Assembly: GCA_019649035.1 (NCBI GenBank)
Contig: BMAT01000732.1
Coordinates: forward strand, 231,920 to 268,481
Length of the DNA stretch: 36,562 nt
Source: Elysia marginata
Lineage: Eukaryota; Mollusca; Gastropoda; Plakobranchidae
Reading direction: 5' to 3'
The first letter of the stretch is position 1. Each line of letters begins with the position of its first letter. Under the pieces are notes generated by a model. It made no database searches and was not told the DNA's origin. It saw only the letters and a program-made list of their open reading frames with translations. Position numbers and translations under genes: made by a program. Positions 11,101 to 23,519 of this stretch are shown here, in pieces.

Positions 11101-11475
11101 GCGCACCTCGTACGGAAAACTCTGGACTGACTCTTGACCGGTGATCCGTTTTTGCTTTCACATGGCCGCAGTGCGTGCCCATGTGAAACGATGTAGGTGA
11201 TACAGATCGTGGACTCAGTTTTATTAAGTCTCCGGTCCAGAGACGATCCTGTCTTCTGTACGGGATACGCGTCGTGTGAAACCGACTCATAACTTAGAAA
11301 ACTGTAAAATATCTTTTTGAAATATAAAATTAGAATAAAGGTTCAGTTTTAACACAGACAGAACGTCTGATCGCCGGCAATTCTATGTTGACGCAACAAA
11401 TATTATATTACTTTCTGCTGTTTGATCAATCTCTTTCTGTGCACGTCCAACGCGGTTCCGTAGTACTTTAGGTTT

Positions 11476-11500
11476 AATTCAATTCAATTCAATTCAATTC
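11476..11500. repeat. (AATTC)5 microsatellite
   Basis: Five perfect AATTC units are followed by a diverged A/T-rich tail and, 78 bp on, by the 63-bp minisatellite. Confidence 0.95.
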
Positions 11501-11578
11501 AAGTTTATTCAGTCAATACAAAGTTCAATTAGTGCATGTATTGAAAATAAATGTTTGTTGAAGTTTATGTTGTTCTTC

Positions 11579-11907
11579 TTACCTCTGGGATTGGATATCG
11601 AGTATGTAATCGTTGTTTTAGAGTCGAAGCTATTGTTATTGTTACCTCTGGGATTGGATATCGAGTATGCAATCGTTGTTATTTGTTATAGAGTCGAAAC
11701 AAGTGTTATCGTTACCTTTGGGATCGGATATCGAGTATTCAATCGTTGTTATGGAGTCGAAGCTAGTGTTATTGTTACCTCTGGGATTAGATATCGAGTA
11801 TGCGATCGTTGTTATGGAATCAAAACTAGTGTTATTGTTACCTTTAGGATTGGATATCGAGTATGTAATCGTTGTTAATGTTATGAAGTCGAAGCTAGTG
11901 GTATTGT
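11579..11907. repeat. Minisatellite, five copies of a 63-70 bp unit
   Basis: Units begin TTACCTCTGGGATTGGATAT at 11579, 11642, 11712, 11775 and 11838. Three are 63 nt; the second and fifth carry 7 extra bases near the ATCGTTGTT block. Copies differ at scattered positions. Because 63 is a multiple of 3, long frames run through it (repeating PLGLDIEYVIVV), but the 7-base inserts break that frame and no splice-compatible gene is visible, so I treat it as non-coding. Confidence 0.92.
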
Positions 11908-12131
11908 TTCAGCCTATAGTTTAAGTTATAGTTGCATAGTTTAATAATTTGATCTTGTTGCTGTTGCTGTATGTCTGACGTAGAAGTTGCTGTTTTAGCT
12001 TCCCTATTTGTTGTCTTCAGTACCAACCTATACAGCGTAAGATTGCCTTTGTTGTAGTTTTAAACATGCGCAGAATTCTTAATTCAGGGTAACATGTGAA
12101 CATACCATATCTTCATCCTATAGTTTTTTTT

Positions 12132-12232
12132 NNNNNNNNNNNNNNNNNNNNNNNNNNNNNNNNNNNNNNNNNNNNNNNNNNNNNNNNNNNNNNNNNNNNN
12201 NNNNNNNNNNNNNNNNNNNNNNNNNNNNNNNN
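12132..12232. other. Assembly gap (101 N)
   Basis: An unresolved run of N lies in the intron between receptor exons 9601-9782 and 13027-13160. Confidence 0.99.
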
Positions 12233-13026
12233 ATAGGTATTTTTTCTGACCTAACGCTTTTTTTTGTCAAAAATGTTGTGAAGTAAAGACATTCCTTTCT
12301 CCAATGCTTAAAGTGTAAAATAAACAAAAAGAACTTAAAATTTTCTGTAAAATCCGAAATAAACACAGCCATGTTTTCTTTTACTCCAAAACCAGTTTCA
12401 TTCAGTTATTGTGGCTGTACAGTGACTTTCATTGATGTATAAGAAAATAAAACGGACCATGTGGTTAGTGTAAGACATTCATACCGAGTTTGAAAGATTT
12501 TAAAGGTATCAAATTATCAGTGGAGAGGCTTCAAATGAAAATGCCTGAACTGCCTTTAGTATGATTCGAACCTTCTTTGACTTATAGTAGCGTCGGCGCC
12601 TACCGCCTAGCCATTTGGGGAAAACAGCTTATACCATATCCCCACTACTTTTCTTATAAAGGAAGATTCATGGCGAAGATCCTTGCCAAGCCTTTCTAAA
12701 TGGCTTACTCACTTAAACGGGAAGAACCAAAGCGCACCAAAAGCAACCATTGAAACAGGACAAAACTTAGCCATTAAAAAAATGAAGCGATAACATTAAT
12801 ATTTTAAAGGTACGCCACGTTGTAATTATAGATCTAGAGATCAGAATAAATAGTGGAGGCAGCCACTGTGCAATCAAATAATTGAAAAATTTTAAAGCTA
12901 TGGAATTAGCGGTAAAGAGAAATACAAATTAAGTGGAAATGCCCAAAATGTCTGCTTCGTTTTAGTATGATTCACTATGAAAGTTTCAAAACCTTTGTGT
13001 ACCATGTATCTGTCTATTGGTTTTAG
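12233..13026. other. Intronic sequence, no feature recognised
   Basis: AT-rich sequence up to the acceptor at 13025-13026. Two passages (about 12480-12560 and 12870-12980) share short words such as TTTTAAAG, TCAAAT and AAATGCC, suggesting an old weak duplication that I cannot define. Confidence 0.35.
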
Positions 13027-13160
13027 TGCCGGCGGAGATCATCCCGAGCCCAGAGAACACCATGAACAGACTCTGGGACGTGGGTTCCACGCGCCACCTG
13101 GTGTGTAGGGCTGCGGGAATTCCCATGCCCACGATCGAGTGGAGACGCGACGGTCAGCTG
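13027..13160 (+). CDS. Receptor exon: N-terminal half of second Ig domain
   Basis: This 134-nt exon follows ggttttag and ends before gtgagt. The two bases TG complete a GTG codon with the last G of the previous exon, so the protein runs LLTVH-VPAEIIPSPEN. The Ig core is visible as RHLVCRAAGIPMPTIEWRRD: the B-strand cysteine, the GIPxPTIxW stretch and the C-strand tryptophan, a pattern shared with the last Ig domain of MuSK-type receptors and many I-set domains. The exon ends in phase 0 after the C strand. The ATG at 13017 lies in the intron and is not a start codon. Confidence 0.88.
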
Positions 13161-13584
13161 GTGAGTCAGGGTATAACTTCTCTCTTAAGCCATCTTTTGT
13201 TTGGTTTCATTTTGGGAGTTTCATCAAAATGCTCCTGAGACAATGCCATGGTCTGGAATCGATCCCTTCCATAATGCACTGCCTATTATGTAACGGTATG
13301 CTGTCAACGAGAAAGAATGAAAAAAGTAAAAAGAAAACTCACCCGCTGCCTTCCTACCATGCAACGAAGGTATTTATTATATTTTGGAGTCTAGTGAAAA
13401 CAGTTGTTATTTGTTAAATTTTAAAAAGTCAAAAATCATCACCAGCCTTACTTATTGCAACTCTTTAAGACGTAATTTGTTAATGTTTCCTCAATGCAAA
13501 CAATTGTACAGACACCTCTGATTCAGTTTTGAATAAATTTAGAGTTTGCGACGCTTCATCTCTTGTCTTGCTTTGTTGGTCCAG

Positions 13585-13780
13585 ATCTCTGCAGAGGTAA
13601 AATCTTCCACTGAACGGCGTACAGACAAGAACACTTCTGTTGTTACCATCAAATCGATTCTCACGGTCAAGGTCACGCGTTCGGCCACTTACTCGTGCAC
13701 TGCGGAGAACTTTCCCAGTGGCAATGGCACGGCCAGTAGGGACACGGTCTCTGTCCGGATCACTGCTGTCAAGATGCCAA
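13585..13780 (+). CDS. Receptor exon: C-terminal half of second Ig domain
   Basis: This phase-0 exon begins after ttggtccag and ends before a consensus gtaagt donor; 196 nt = 65 codons + 1. It opens with ISAEVKSSTERRTDKNTS and contains VTRSATYSCTAENFPSG, the F-strand Y-x-C motif that pairs with the cysteine of the previous exon. Sequons N-T-S and N-G-T are present. RDTVSVRIT is the G strand, after which the exon ends in phase 1 within the codon following Met-Pro. It is separated from the previous exon by only 424 nt and from the next exon by 19.4 kb. Confidence 0.88.
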
Positions 13781-16700
13781 GTAAGTCAGTGGCAAAGTTC
13801 AAAGCTGTTAGCCTTAGCTCTTCTCTCAAAGTCTGCTCAATATGCACCTATTTTATAAGTGCTCACTGTAAAGAAGTTCAAATTCAACCTTTGAATAATG
13901 ATATTTTTGGTTAGTATGAATCATTCTTTTCAACAGATATCCCTTGGTTTAAATAATAGAAATTGCATTTAGTGATCAGGGTCACTAGAGATTTTCTTGG
14001 CAGTCATTATAGTTGGCGTTGTGTCTGTTATCTATTCCACACCTTTTTCGTCACAAGAGGGAGAAGCACGAGATCTAATTTGTGTAATAATTCATGGACT
14101 CCACACATTTGATTTGGCCACAAAAGCTTTTGCAATGAATACAAGGCAAATCCTATCTGTAAGTCGGCAAAGACTTAAAATACCATTTCTTGTAGTCATG
14201 AAATGTAATCATTAGTATCTATTATTTTTCTCAGCAGAGCTTCTGCGTATGAACGAAGTAATAAATGTAAATAAACATCATTAAATTTATTTCTTCTTCT
14301 CTTCTCACGGCAAAGTCTAAGGTGTCTCTAACAGCAAAGCGAAATTGTTTGTAGTCTCTGTAAAAGCTTCTTGTTTCCTTTACGGATAAAGAATTTGACT
14401 CTTGGACGTTTTTACTGCTGTGTGACAACAACCTTTTAAACCGCTTTCCACCACTTTTTGTCACTTATATAGAAATTCAATCATGCACCGTAGCATTTTT
14501 TTTCGTTTTGAGAGGTTTAGGGATTCAGTGTATACCACCAATCATTAAGTTTAGGGGGCAAACCTATCTAATATCTTGATTGCCTGTACGCCAAATCTGT
14601 TCATTCTAAAAAAACAACCGGAGAATAATAGACATAGATGTTTTTTAACTTTGCAACATGGGATCGTGTTAGTAGAGACCAAGACGATAACGTTTGACGT
14701 AATAACACCCATAGGCAGCGTGGCTATTGCAACAGATGATTGGTTAACGGGCCGTCAGTGCGTTTAGTTTTAGATGGACATGCGGAATTTCCTCCCCTAT
14801 GGGCTTCGCCTTGTTAGAGGACACTCCAGCACGGTCGGTCTTCAGAGGCTCCCTAACCCGTGATCTGTGTTAAGTCTGTTTACACCGGTACCCTGCATGC
14901 TGTACGGGCGTGATGAGCAGAATGAATCTGTCACCCAATTAACAGTACATCTGTGCAGATGGCCGCCTCACATTAAGCATGTATGCACACAGGCCTGCTG
15001 AGAATGGTGAGAAGTCGGCTAAACGAATGACACACATGCACTGTGCGCTGTCTCATTGTTTATGGCTTTAGACCAACTGAAAAGAGCATGGGGCTGGGCA
15101 TTTATGATCAGATTTACTGGGAAAGATCTGGGAACTCAAAAAGGATAAGTTTTGAGGCCAAGATGCTTTTTCAGTTGTATCGCAATAATCTGACTGCAAT
15201 GGAGGTCTCCGAAATGAGTGGCTTTAGTCGGGTTGAGCAATGGGTAGCTTTTTTAAATAAAGACCCATGAGTGAGAAACATATCAAAATTCATCGTAAGA
15301 ATGGTGCACCTAATGAATATGCTACACTGCACTGTCAGACAGAAATTATTTTAGAAAACAGTTACCCGAAAAGCTCGGGATGGTGTGCCATCAATGAACA
15401 AATACCTTTATCGAGTGGCAACTCATGTCTTCAATAAGAATGAACATTATACCATCATGAAACATTCTGTGCGTGAAATTCCGTTTTCCTCACTGCTTCA
15501 TAAATGGTCTAAATCACGATTGTTTTAGTCTCAGCAATGCCGCTCCCGCAGCCGCCTCTTTGTAACAAAGACGTAAAAGATGCGGCATGATTTACAAATT
15601 TAATATCCTTCTTTTGACTTTCGAGGCTCAGTGGTTCCATTTCACAATTCTTTTTCTTTGTTCTGGGCTTTTCTTTTCCATAGACCGAAAATGCTAAAGT
15701 GTGTAAGAGATCGGACGGAAAAGTCTAGAGAGAGAAAGAGAGAGACGGGGGAAAATTGGAGGATTGACTTGTTGATTGTAAAGAGAGAAATTTAAAGGAG
15801 ATTCCGTTTCATCTATATATGAGCCGCTCGAAGTCACCATGTCATTCCTCGTTTGTTAAGTTGATGCATTTGTTCTCCATAAATCTAAGAATGGAAACAT
15901 TTCGCGTAAAGAGTGTATTTGCATAGACTGCAGTGCTTTAGAAGATTAGGTTTAGTGTTAGCAATCAATCCCACCCTAATATACTTGTCACCTATTTCAT
16001 GGCGTATGCGCATGGGCGTAGAGTTAGACTTGCCGTTTGTAGGTGATCTTTTATCTTTAAAAGAGTTGTGCCCACGACTTGAATTATTGTTTTGTTTGAA
16101 TCCTTCCCGGTTTATATCTAATTTATTATTTATTTTAATAAATCGTGTTTTTCCGATTTTAATTAGTTTGAGTGTGTTCAATGACCCTTACAGGCAAATT
16201 TTTTCGCGTTACATTTAACATTTCTGTAATAAAAAAAACTATAGAAAATGATTGAGAAAATTAAGCAAAACACTCGCATGTTGTTCTTAAGTTATAGTCT
16301 TTTCTAGATGAAACCTCATGTTATTCTTCCTCCCAGTTAAATTTGTTATAGAGAGAGAATGGTTGTGGAAATATAAAATATATCTTACAATATTGCTGTA
16401 CAGCTTTCTATGTCTGTTCGTATCTGTCTATTTCTGTCTCTGTCTGTCTGTTTCTGTCCCTCCTTCCTTTTTTCTCATGTGTCTATCTATCACCATCTCT
16501 GAGGCTCTCTCTTCCTGTTTCACTCGCTCGAAAATCCCTACCAAGTGCCAGGTACTCAGGTACTTATAGTCCACGTGTAATGTATTTATACCTTAATAAT
16601 GAAAGGTAAACAGAAGGCTTTTTACTCTTCCCGCCAGCACTATAACTCGTGGGATCTAATCCCATCTGGATATGATATTATACTATCGTTCATCGGCCTT

Positions 16701-19700
16701 GCCTTGTTTTGTTGCAAAGTTCAGAGATGAAAATGATACCATAAAAATAATTATATGGACCCGAATCAGGTTTCCCTGGAGGTTCTCAGCAGTTCGCAGT
16801 TAAACCATCTTGCGTGAACTGAATCAACGAGATGTACAAACAGACTCGATACGTTATTTGAAAGGCACACCTTTTCTTTAAATAAACAGAATAATTTACT
16901 CTTATTGACCTCTCTCCTTCAGTTTACAGTTTCAATTCGTCCTGTTTAGCCTTCCTCAGCTCGCTGCTTCGTGTTCTTTCTCAACGATTTCGCCCCGTAG
17001 CAGTTTCTAATGGCGTGGCATTGAAAGAAATAACGGGAAATGTCAGGAGGCTGAAGATCCAAGGATTGCGTAGCTTTTAATGTAAACAAATTGATCCCAG
17101 TAGTAGCGACTTACTTCTGTTGTAGAAGCAAAGTTTATTTTCTGGCCCGGTGCCTCTCGACGCACAACTCTCACTCACTCACACAGACTGAACGAAAGTT
17201 GTCTTCGCCATGGCGCCAGCAGAAGCTATTGATATAGACTTCACCGCTTTGAAAACGACCGCTTTTTACTGGCTATGTCTTCGTTGTCTTGACGTCCAAA
17301 ACAAACCAAGGGGTTACCTGAGCCACAATGAATGGGTCTCGCAGAGACAAACTTTATACGATTTCACCGCAACCTCTTTACGTCGGTGGACGTACATTGA
17401 TACATATATTGTGTATATTATATTTTTTAATCGGGGAGGGGGTCACTAATGTTACACCCCCCTCCCTCCAAAAGCCAATCCTAACAACGAGAGTTGCAAA
17501 CAGTTTGGTTTATACTATGTGTAAATCTGTAGAGCAGTCCCCCAAAATCATATTAAAACGAAAACGTCAATATTTTAAGAAACATGAACTAAAAAACCTA
17601 GACAGACATGTCGAAATTAGTATTTACACAATAAGGAAAAATCACTTCCTGTTCGGCCAAGAGAGCATTCAATACGCTGTGCAATCTTTGGTCGCTGATG
17701 CAATCGGAACCTACGTTTGACAGGTTAACTATAGGACTAAGAAAAGTGGTGCTTCATGTTAACACGAACATAGTTTTCCTGGGTTGTTTAGTTTTTAAGA
17801 GAATGCGGTTTATTCCGTAGTATACATAGTTGAGAAGGAACTTCATGCCTTGTTTCTGTCATTGATGAAATGTGTGCAACCGCCGTAAATGTCACCTCTC
17901 ATGGCCTACCATGCAATACTCGAGAAAAAAACTCAGTTATTTTCTGAGAAAATCTGAGAACCAGCGTTAATAAATGCCGCGGAAAATAATCACGTAGGTA
18001 ACCGTATAATCAAGTACAAAATCGTTTACCAAGAATTTTTGGGCATTCAGAGTGTTGGCTGACAATCGTTTATAGTAAAACATGACTAGGCTACAGAGCT
18101 ACCCTACTGCATTTTGGCTGGAGTGCCAAATTCTCATTTTAATAGTCAATACTTATGGGATCCGATATTTCATTCCTTGTGTCCAAAACTGCTAAAACGC
18201 TCCCACAGTAGAGCGCTATCAATCTAAAATACAGAATCCATGTTTTGTGGCAAAACTAAAATGTTTTGGAATGTTTTCGGTCCAAAATGAAATTTTCTTC
18301 TTTTAGATTATAAATATGGTTTAACTAAAACTATTTTTGTTTTAGTTACCGGAGTCTCTGCGCTTCTAGTCCAACCTTATGTTGCAGAAGTCTTATCAAT
18401 CTGAAGTCTGGGATGGTCTGGTTCTACCAAAGTATCATTTCGCCAGGAGAGAGATGCAGGCCTTTAATGTAGATATCTAGGTCTGCAAGTCATCTGCTCT
18501 TACCCGGCGCGCTAGACTAACCAGACGCGGTCTGTTGATGTAAAATTGTTGTAAGACCTGATTAGTCTCCAGATGTGGACACGCTGTCACAACATTGGCC
18601 TCAATTAGCCTGTACCACTGAAGATGCCCTACAATAACACAGGTCGTGTATGCTGTGGTCAGGTGATCAGGGGCCTCCCTGGTTTACTGCTAACATCTCT
18701 CCAGAGCTCTTCAAGGGTCAGGGCGGTCAGTTGGTGTCCTGGGGAGAGAACATGATCAGACTGATCTCAGACCAGCAGGCCTAGCCCCGGTCGACTGGAC
18801 ACGTGCGGTCACTCACGTGTAACCCTCAGGGCGTAATTAATCTCCGGCTGGTTGCTAATGATGGGGCATGAAATGACCTTTAGTTTGCATGTGCGTGTGT
18901 GTGTGGTAGAGAGGACGGGGCAGTGATGATTTAGATTAGACCTAGAAGACGGTAAAGAGGCAGTGATTGGAAGGAGAGTTTATAGGTGAAGGAAATATAC
19001 ATGTATATAGATAGAGAGGATAAGGGGGATCAGAAGACAATGAGGCAGTGAGTCATTTTCTATAGATCAAAATCGGTTGAGGTTAGTTTGTACTAGATAC
19101 TTCGATTAAGGAAAGTGAAGTCAAGCGCCTCAGAAATTGGAACAAGAAAAAAAAACGTTTAGAACGAAGATAATTAAATGTGAGAGAGCGGAGACTCAAG
19201 GTCACTGGGAATGTGAAAGAAGAAAATTAAGTAGGAAATAGGAGAGAGGCATAGAGAAGTAAGAGAGAGGCGACGCTTTTTGGCATAATATTTTCAAATT
19301 TATTTTTTTTTGTTTGATTATTTTTTCTATATTTTTGGTATTATAACAACTTCGATGACGGTAGCTGTAAAATGCAAGCGACAACAAAATACAAAGGTAG
19401 TTAGGCTCTTGTTCAACCTGTTTATCGCCCATTACTCTTGTTCGGTTGATTGCCTTTCATGTTTAATAGTATTTATCTTAGCAAATGACACAACCCGTGC
19501 ACTTGTGTCCTAGATAGAGCAAACCAATTAAACCTTTGACCCTCTTGACTTCTCAGCTACAAGCTATTTTCTTTAGGGAGAATATCCCTCTGAGCAAGAT
19601 GAGCAGCCTGTATGTGTTCAGACTTCCTATCTAGCTCCAGTACTCTACTAGAACCGTTGGCGCATGCAGTTCACGGCAAAGCAGTCGCTCCCACCCGCTT

Positions 19701-21045
19701 TACTCTAGGGATATAGATGGAGTGAGTGGTATTTATATAAAAAAAACCCTCCCCCCTCTGTCTCTCTTCGGCCCTCAAGCCAGCTGGCAAGATAGATGCG
19801 TGCCAGATTCAGTTCTTACTTATCTCGAGTGCTCGTGTCCCAATCTTTGATTGTTATTGATTTTTTTTAATAAAGGACTCTTGTGCTTTGAGCTCGTCAA
19901 AGAGATATCATGATGCGAATAGAAGTAAGCTTGAATAACAAGAAGGTGATAGGTGATTATACTCAAGGCTGAGAAACATAAACACACTTTTCCTACGAGT
20001 TTTTCAATAACCTGTCGTTGAAAGATAAAGTTAGGAAATCGACCTTATTTTCATCTTTTTTTTTTAATCTGTATTTTCACCAGTTGGCGATAAGACCCAG
20101 GTAGGACCGTCTCTTGAAAAAGTTATACCAAAGAAATATCTTTAGCAGCAGACCGAACAAAGCAAATATTGAAATATCTCAAACGTAAACACAGAAAAAG
20201 TAAACATCTTCTGATTTCTCTGAACATTATTTGTACTGCACGGATGTTGAGCATGAGAAGTTTGCCAAGAGCTAGCGGCAGGCTACCTCACATTGAGGAA
20301 GTGACCACTGAGATAGAGAGAGATAGATTGCTATTCACACTCGCACGAGCAGCAGCTTGTCTACCATCAGCACCTGTGCGATGCGGCATGGGTGTCTGGA
20401 TGTGATGAGAGAGGAGGAATCGGTAGGCTGGTGCTGAGCAGTGCGGCCAACCTGAGCTATGGTCCGTTGTGAGGCGCGTCCACACGTTCCTTCCCTGGAT
20501 GAGACCACGACATGTCACTACATGACTGCAGTCTTCGCTGGTGTCAGTTCTCCATGAATTGTTCAGAATCAGATTGAAGGCTAGCAGGTGCTCACACGCA
20601 TCACTGATAATGCAAGAAATCAATGAGTGCGTTTGAGATAAACAAAAATAATGCTGCATGGAGATCAGGAATTAAAGAAACTGTTAGGTCTACCCTCTTC
20701 TATCAAGATGTGCTAATAAAAAGGCTTGAAAATAATGACATGTAGATTTTGAAAGCAAATCGATGGCTGTAGGCTAAGGAAAGATAAAACAAAGAAGACT
20801 TTAATTTAAAAAAGAGAAAATTGCGTAGACCATTGAGACTGGGGTACGTCGATTATGAGGTTGGTGTCACAACCATCTTTTAATAAGTTAAGATTTGACA
20901 ACGAATGACTGTGTTTTCTCAAATGTTTTTTTAAGACTAAAAATGCATCATCTTTAAATATGTTTTAAACATCATGTTGATCGTGAATTGGTGTCTCTAA
21001 GACATGACTTTGATTGATTTTTTTTCTATGATTTATCATATCATT
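13781..21045. other. First part of the 19.4-kb receptor intron
   Basis: No recognisable exon of the receptor or RNA gene is visible. It contains unassigned frames at 15043-15270, 17210-17449 and 20169-20405, and purine- or pyrimidine-rich patches near 15727-15750 and 16407-16515. GC-richer patches occur at about 14770-15050, 18480-18850 and 20260-20560. None matches a family I know. Confidence 0.4.
17210..17449 (+). other. Unassigned ATG frame with good start context inside the intron
   Basis: The ATG lies in TTCGCCATGGCG, a near-ideal animal start context, after a C/A-rich 60-base leader. The 79-codon frame begins MAPAEAIDIDFTALKTTAFY and holds one mildly hydrophobic patch (AFYWLCLRCL). From about codon 60 it becomes low-complexity AT-rich translation, so any real coding part would be the first 50-60 codons. 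I do not recognise the protein. It could be the first exon of a nested or alternative transcript, a retrocopy fragment, or chance. Confidence 0.2.
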
Positions 21046-21210
21046 GGGGTCAGAGTGGTTAGCGCGTCGGACTTGAGACCTGGAGATCGCGGGTTTGATT
21101 CCCGACCATGCCATGTTGAAATTACCTTGGAAAGCAATTTTCCTTAACTTTCCCCAGTCCACCCAGCTGTAAAATGGGTATCCAGTTACAGGCAATTCTT
21201 GAATTTTTTA
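21046..21210 (+). mobile_element. tRNA-derived SINE (second family)
   Basis: The head GTCAGAGTGGTTAGCGCGTC has a pol III A-box (TGGTTAGCGCG, 21056-21066) and a B-box (GGTTTGATTCC, 21092-21102) at tRNA spacing. The flanks cannot pair as an acceptor stem and no clean anticodon arm forms, so it is not a functional tRNA. After the head comes CCACCCAGCTGTAAAATGGGTATCCAG (21159-21185), the block shared with 8274-8300. The 3' end is uncertain. Confidence 0.7.
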
Positions 21211-22100
21211 TATGCGCCCGCAACATCCTGCATAAGGGTTTAAAGATTGAAAATAGATATGTTTGACATACTAGTCCTGACCGCGGAACTTACTTGCAGT
21301 TATTGAACTACTGTACATGGGGAGCTGAATTTGTGTATGTTTCTCAGTTTTCTAAGACTAGCCACCATCGCTGGGTAAGTTTTATGATTCACTTTTCGAC
21401 ACCACTAAATTTTTCCGGCTGTGCTATTATCTCTCTGAGTGTGAGATAATCCTACAGGAACCGTCAATACACGCCACACATTATTTCCTTTCTAAAACCG
21501 CTTACAAGCTATCTCAGCATACGCAGCATCAGTATTATATATGAAAGCGATCTGTTGGACTTGTGATCTTGAAATAGAATAAATAGTTTACTTTCAACTT
21601 AGAAATAAATTTTCCATTCCTCATTAGCATCGAAGTTAAACACTAAAAAAAAATAATCACTTAAAATTGATCTTAAGCGTTTTTATACACAGTTTATACT
21701 CGAAAGATTTTGTTATGATTTACTAATCACCCCAGGACTGCTTATCTAAAACAGGGCCTGAAACCAGGTAAAATGGATCTAATGGGTTTTATCTATAGCT
21801 AGTCTGTAGTTTCCAAAGTAAGTGCTCTAAGAGGAAAATGGTGAAGGGCAACGAGATAAATAAGTACATCAAGTAAATTTCAGTGAAAGTCAAGAAAATG
21901 CAATTTCCTTTTGCTTTACAAATGTAACAGAAAGCGGGCTGCTATGTGAAAAGGCCTAGGCGTAAACATCTTTCTCGGAATATCATGAAATAAAATTTTT
22001 ATTCTATCTAGAATTATATGCTAAAAGTAAAACCTCCCCCTCTTTTTTCTCCGCCTTCCCCTTTCTAGGCAATATGAATATATCAACCCGTCTTTGTTTC
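21211..22100. other. Intronic sequence, no feature recognised
   Basis: AT-rich sequence within the long receptor intron, with no coding or repeat motif that I can name. Confidence 0.4.
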
Positions 22101-22101
22101 C

Positions 22102-22104
<3 letters not shown>

Positions 22105-22146
<42 letters not shown>

Positions 22147-22235
22147 TCTTCATTTTCATTTCTTAAAATTGTGCAGGTTTCAGGTTTTGAGCTCATAACA
22201 AAACTTACCTCTCTATGACTCTGTGTGGGTCTATT

Positions 22236-22283
<48 letters not shown>

Positions 22284-22450
22284 AATTCTCATTTCTTTCA
22301 ATGTATAGATTTTAGGTTTTGAGTGCAGAGTGCAACTTACCCCCCCCCTCTCTCCCCCATGTTAGTATGTGTCTCCTTTTGCCTACATCTATCGTTTCAA
22401 CTCTCATAGCTGTATCTTTAATTCTGTATGGATTTCAGGTTTTGAGTCCC
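22105..22450. repeat. Degenerate tandem repeat of about 125-130 bp with (CT)n tracts
   Basis: Two long (CT)n tracts (22105-22150, 22241-22281) are each followed by similar unique sequence: TCATTTCTT or TCTCATAGC, then a variable segment, then AGGTTTTGAG. The AGGTTTTGAG core recurs near 22181, 22313 and 22436. The third unit has lost its CT tract. Confidence 0.65.
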
Positions 22451-22879
22451 GACCATATAGATTTGAATCTCTTATGACTGGAACTGTCTGCGGAATGTTT
22501 CTCCATGTCCGCCCTAGTCGTCCAGGTTTTGTTGTCTCTCGTGTTACAAGTCGTGGTGCCAGTATCCCTCGATATTTCCTCTGTGTGGTGCCCTGAAGTA
22601 ACGTTACTAAGCTGGTTTAGATACCCAGGGCTTCTTGTACAACCCGTGATGCGAATTTCGTGACGCCTCAACACTTGTCAAAAATGGCGTGTCGGATAAC
22701 AAAAACTAGTTGGGGAGTTAAGGTCTTGTCAGTCCTGGCGTTTCATAGACTTAACTCCATATATTATAAAGTCAGCTTTTGGTGTGTGTGTTTTTGTCTG
22801 CGCCCAGTAATTGGGGAGAGCCTCATGTGTAGTGCCGATACTGTAGTTGTTTCTTATTCATCGACACTTGAGTATCCGT

Positions 22880-23519
22880 NNNNNNNNNNNNNNNNNNNNN
22901 NNNNNNNNNNNNNNNNNNNNNNNNNNNNNNNNNNNNNNNNNNNNNNNNNNNNNNNNNNNNNNNNNNNNNNNNNNNNNNNNNNNNNNNNNNNNNNNNNNNN
23001 NNNNNNNNNNNNNNNNNNNNNNNNNNNNNNNNNNNNNNNNNNNNNNNNNNNNNNNNNNNNNNNNNNNNNNNNNNNNNNNNNNNNNNNNNNNNNNNNNNNN
23101 NNNNNNNNNNNNNNNNNNNNNNNNNNNNNNNNNNNNNNNNNNNNNNNNNNNNNNNNNNNNNNNNNNNNNNNNNNNNNNNNNNNNNNNNNNNNNNNNNNNN
23201 NNNNNNNNNNNNNNNNNNNNNNNNNNNNNNNNNNNNNNNNNNNNNNNNNNNNNNNNNNNNNNNNNNNNNNNNNNNNNNNNNNNNNNNNNNNNNNNNNNNN
23301 NNNNNNNNNNNNNNNNNNNNNNNNNNNNNNNNNNNNNNNNNNNNNNNNNNNNNNNNNNNNNNNNNNNNNNNNNNNNNNNNNNNNNNNNNNNNNNNNNNNN
23401 NNNNNNNNNNNNNNNNNNNNNNNNNNNNNNNNNNNNNNNNNNNNNNNNNNNNNNNNNNNNNNNNNNNNNNNNNNNNNNNNNNNNNNNNNNNNNNNNNNNN
23501 NNNNNNNNNNNNNNNNNNN
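22880..23519. other. Assembly gap (640 N)
   Basis: The gap ends inside the head of a SINE at 23520, so a repeat probably caused it. Long open frames across it are artefacts of N. Confidence 0.99.

Noticed and set aside
11555-11924. 107- and 85-codon frames with repeated PLGLDIEY motifs, possibly a repeat protein
   Set aside because: They are translations of a 63-bp minisatellite; the 7-base inserts shift the frame and no splice sites or domain support a gene.
15043-15270. 75-codon frame (MRCLIVYGFRPTEKSMGLGI)
   Set aside because: I recognise no homologue, start context or splice sites; probably a chance frame or old relic.
20288-20659. 123-codon minus-strand frame, the longest gap-free frame on that strand
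   Set aside because: It has no recognisable domain or splice evidence, and a competing frame overlaps it on the other strand in a GC-richer patch.
21046-21120. Possible tRNA gene with good A and B boxes
   Set aside because: The acceptor stem does not pair and there is no clean anticodon arm; the shared SINE block follows, so it is a SINE head.
22083-22301. Arg/Glu-rich frame on the minus strand
   Set aside because: It is the translation of (CT)n microsatellite tracts.
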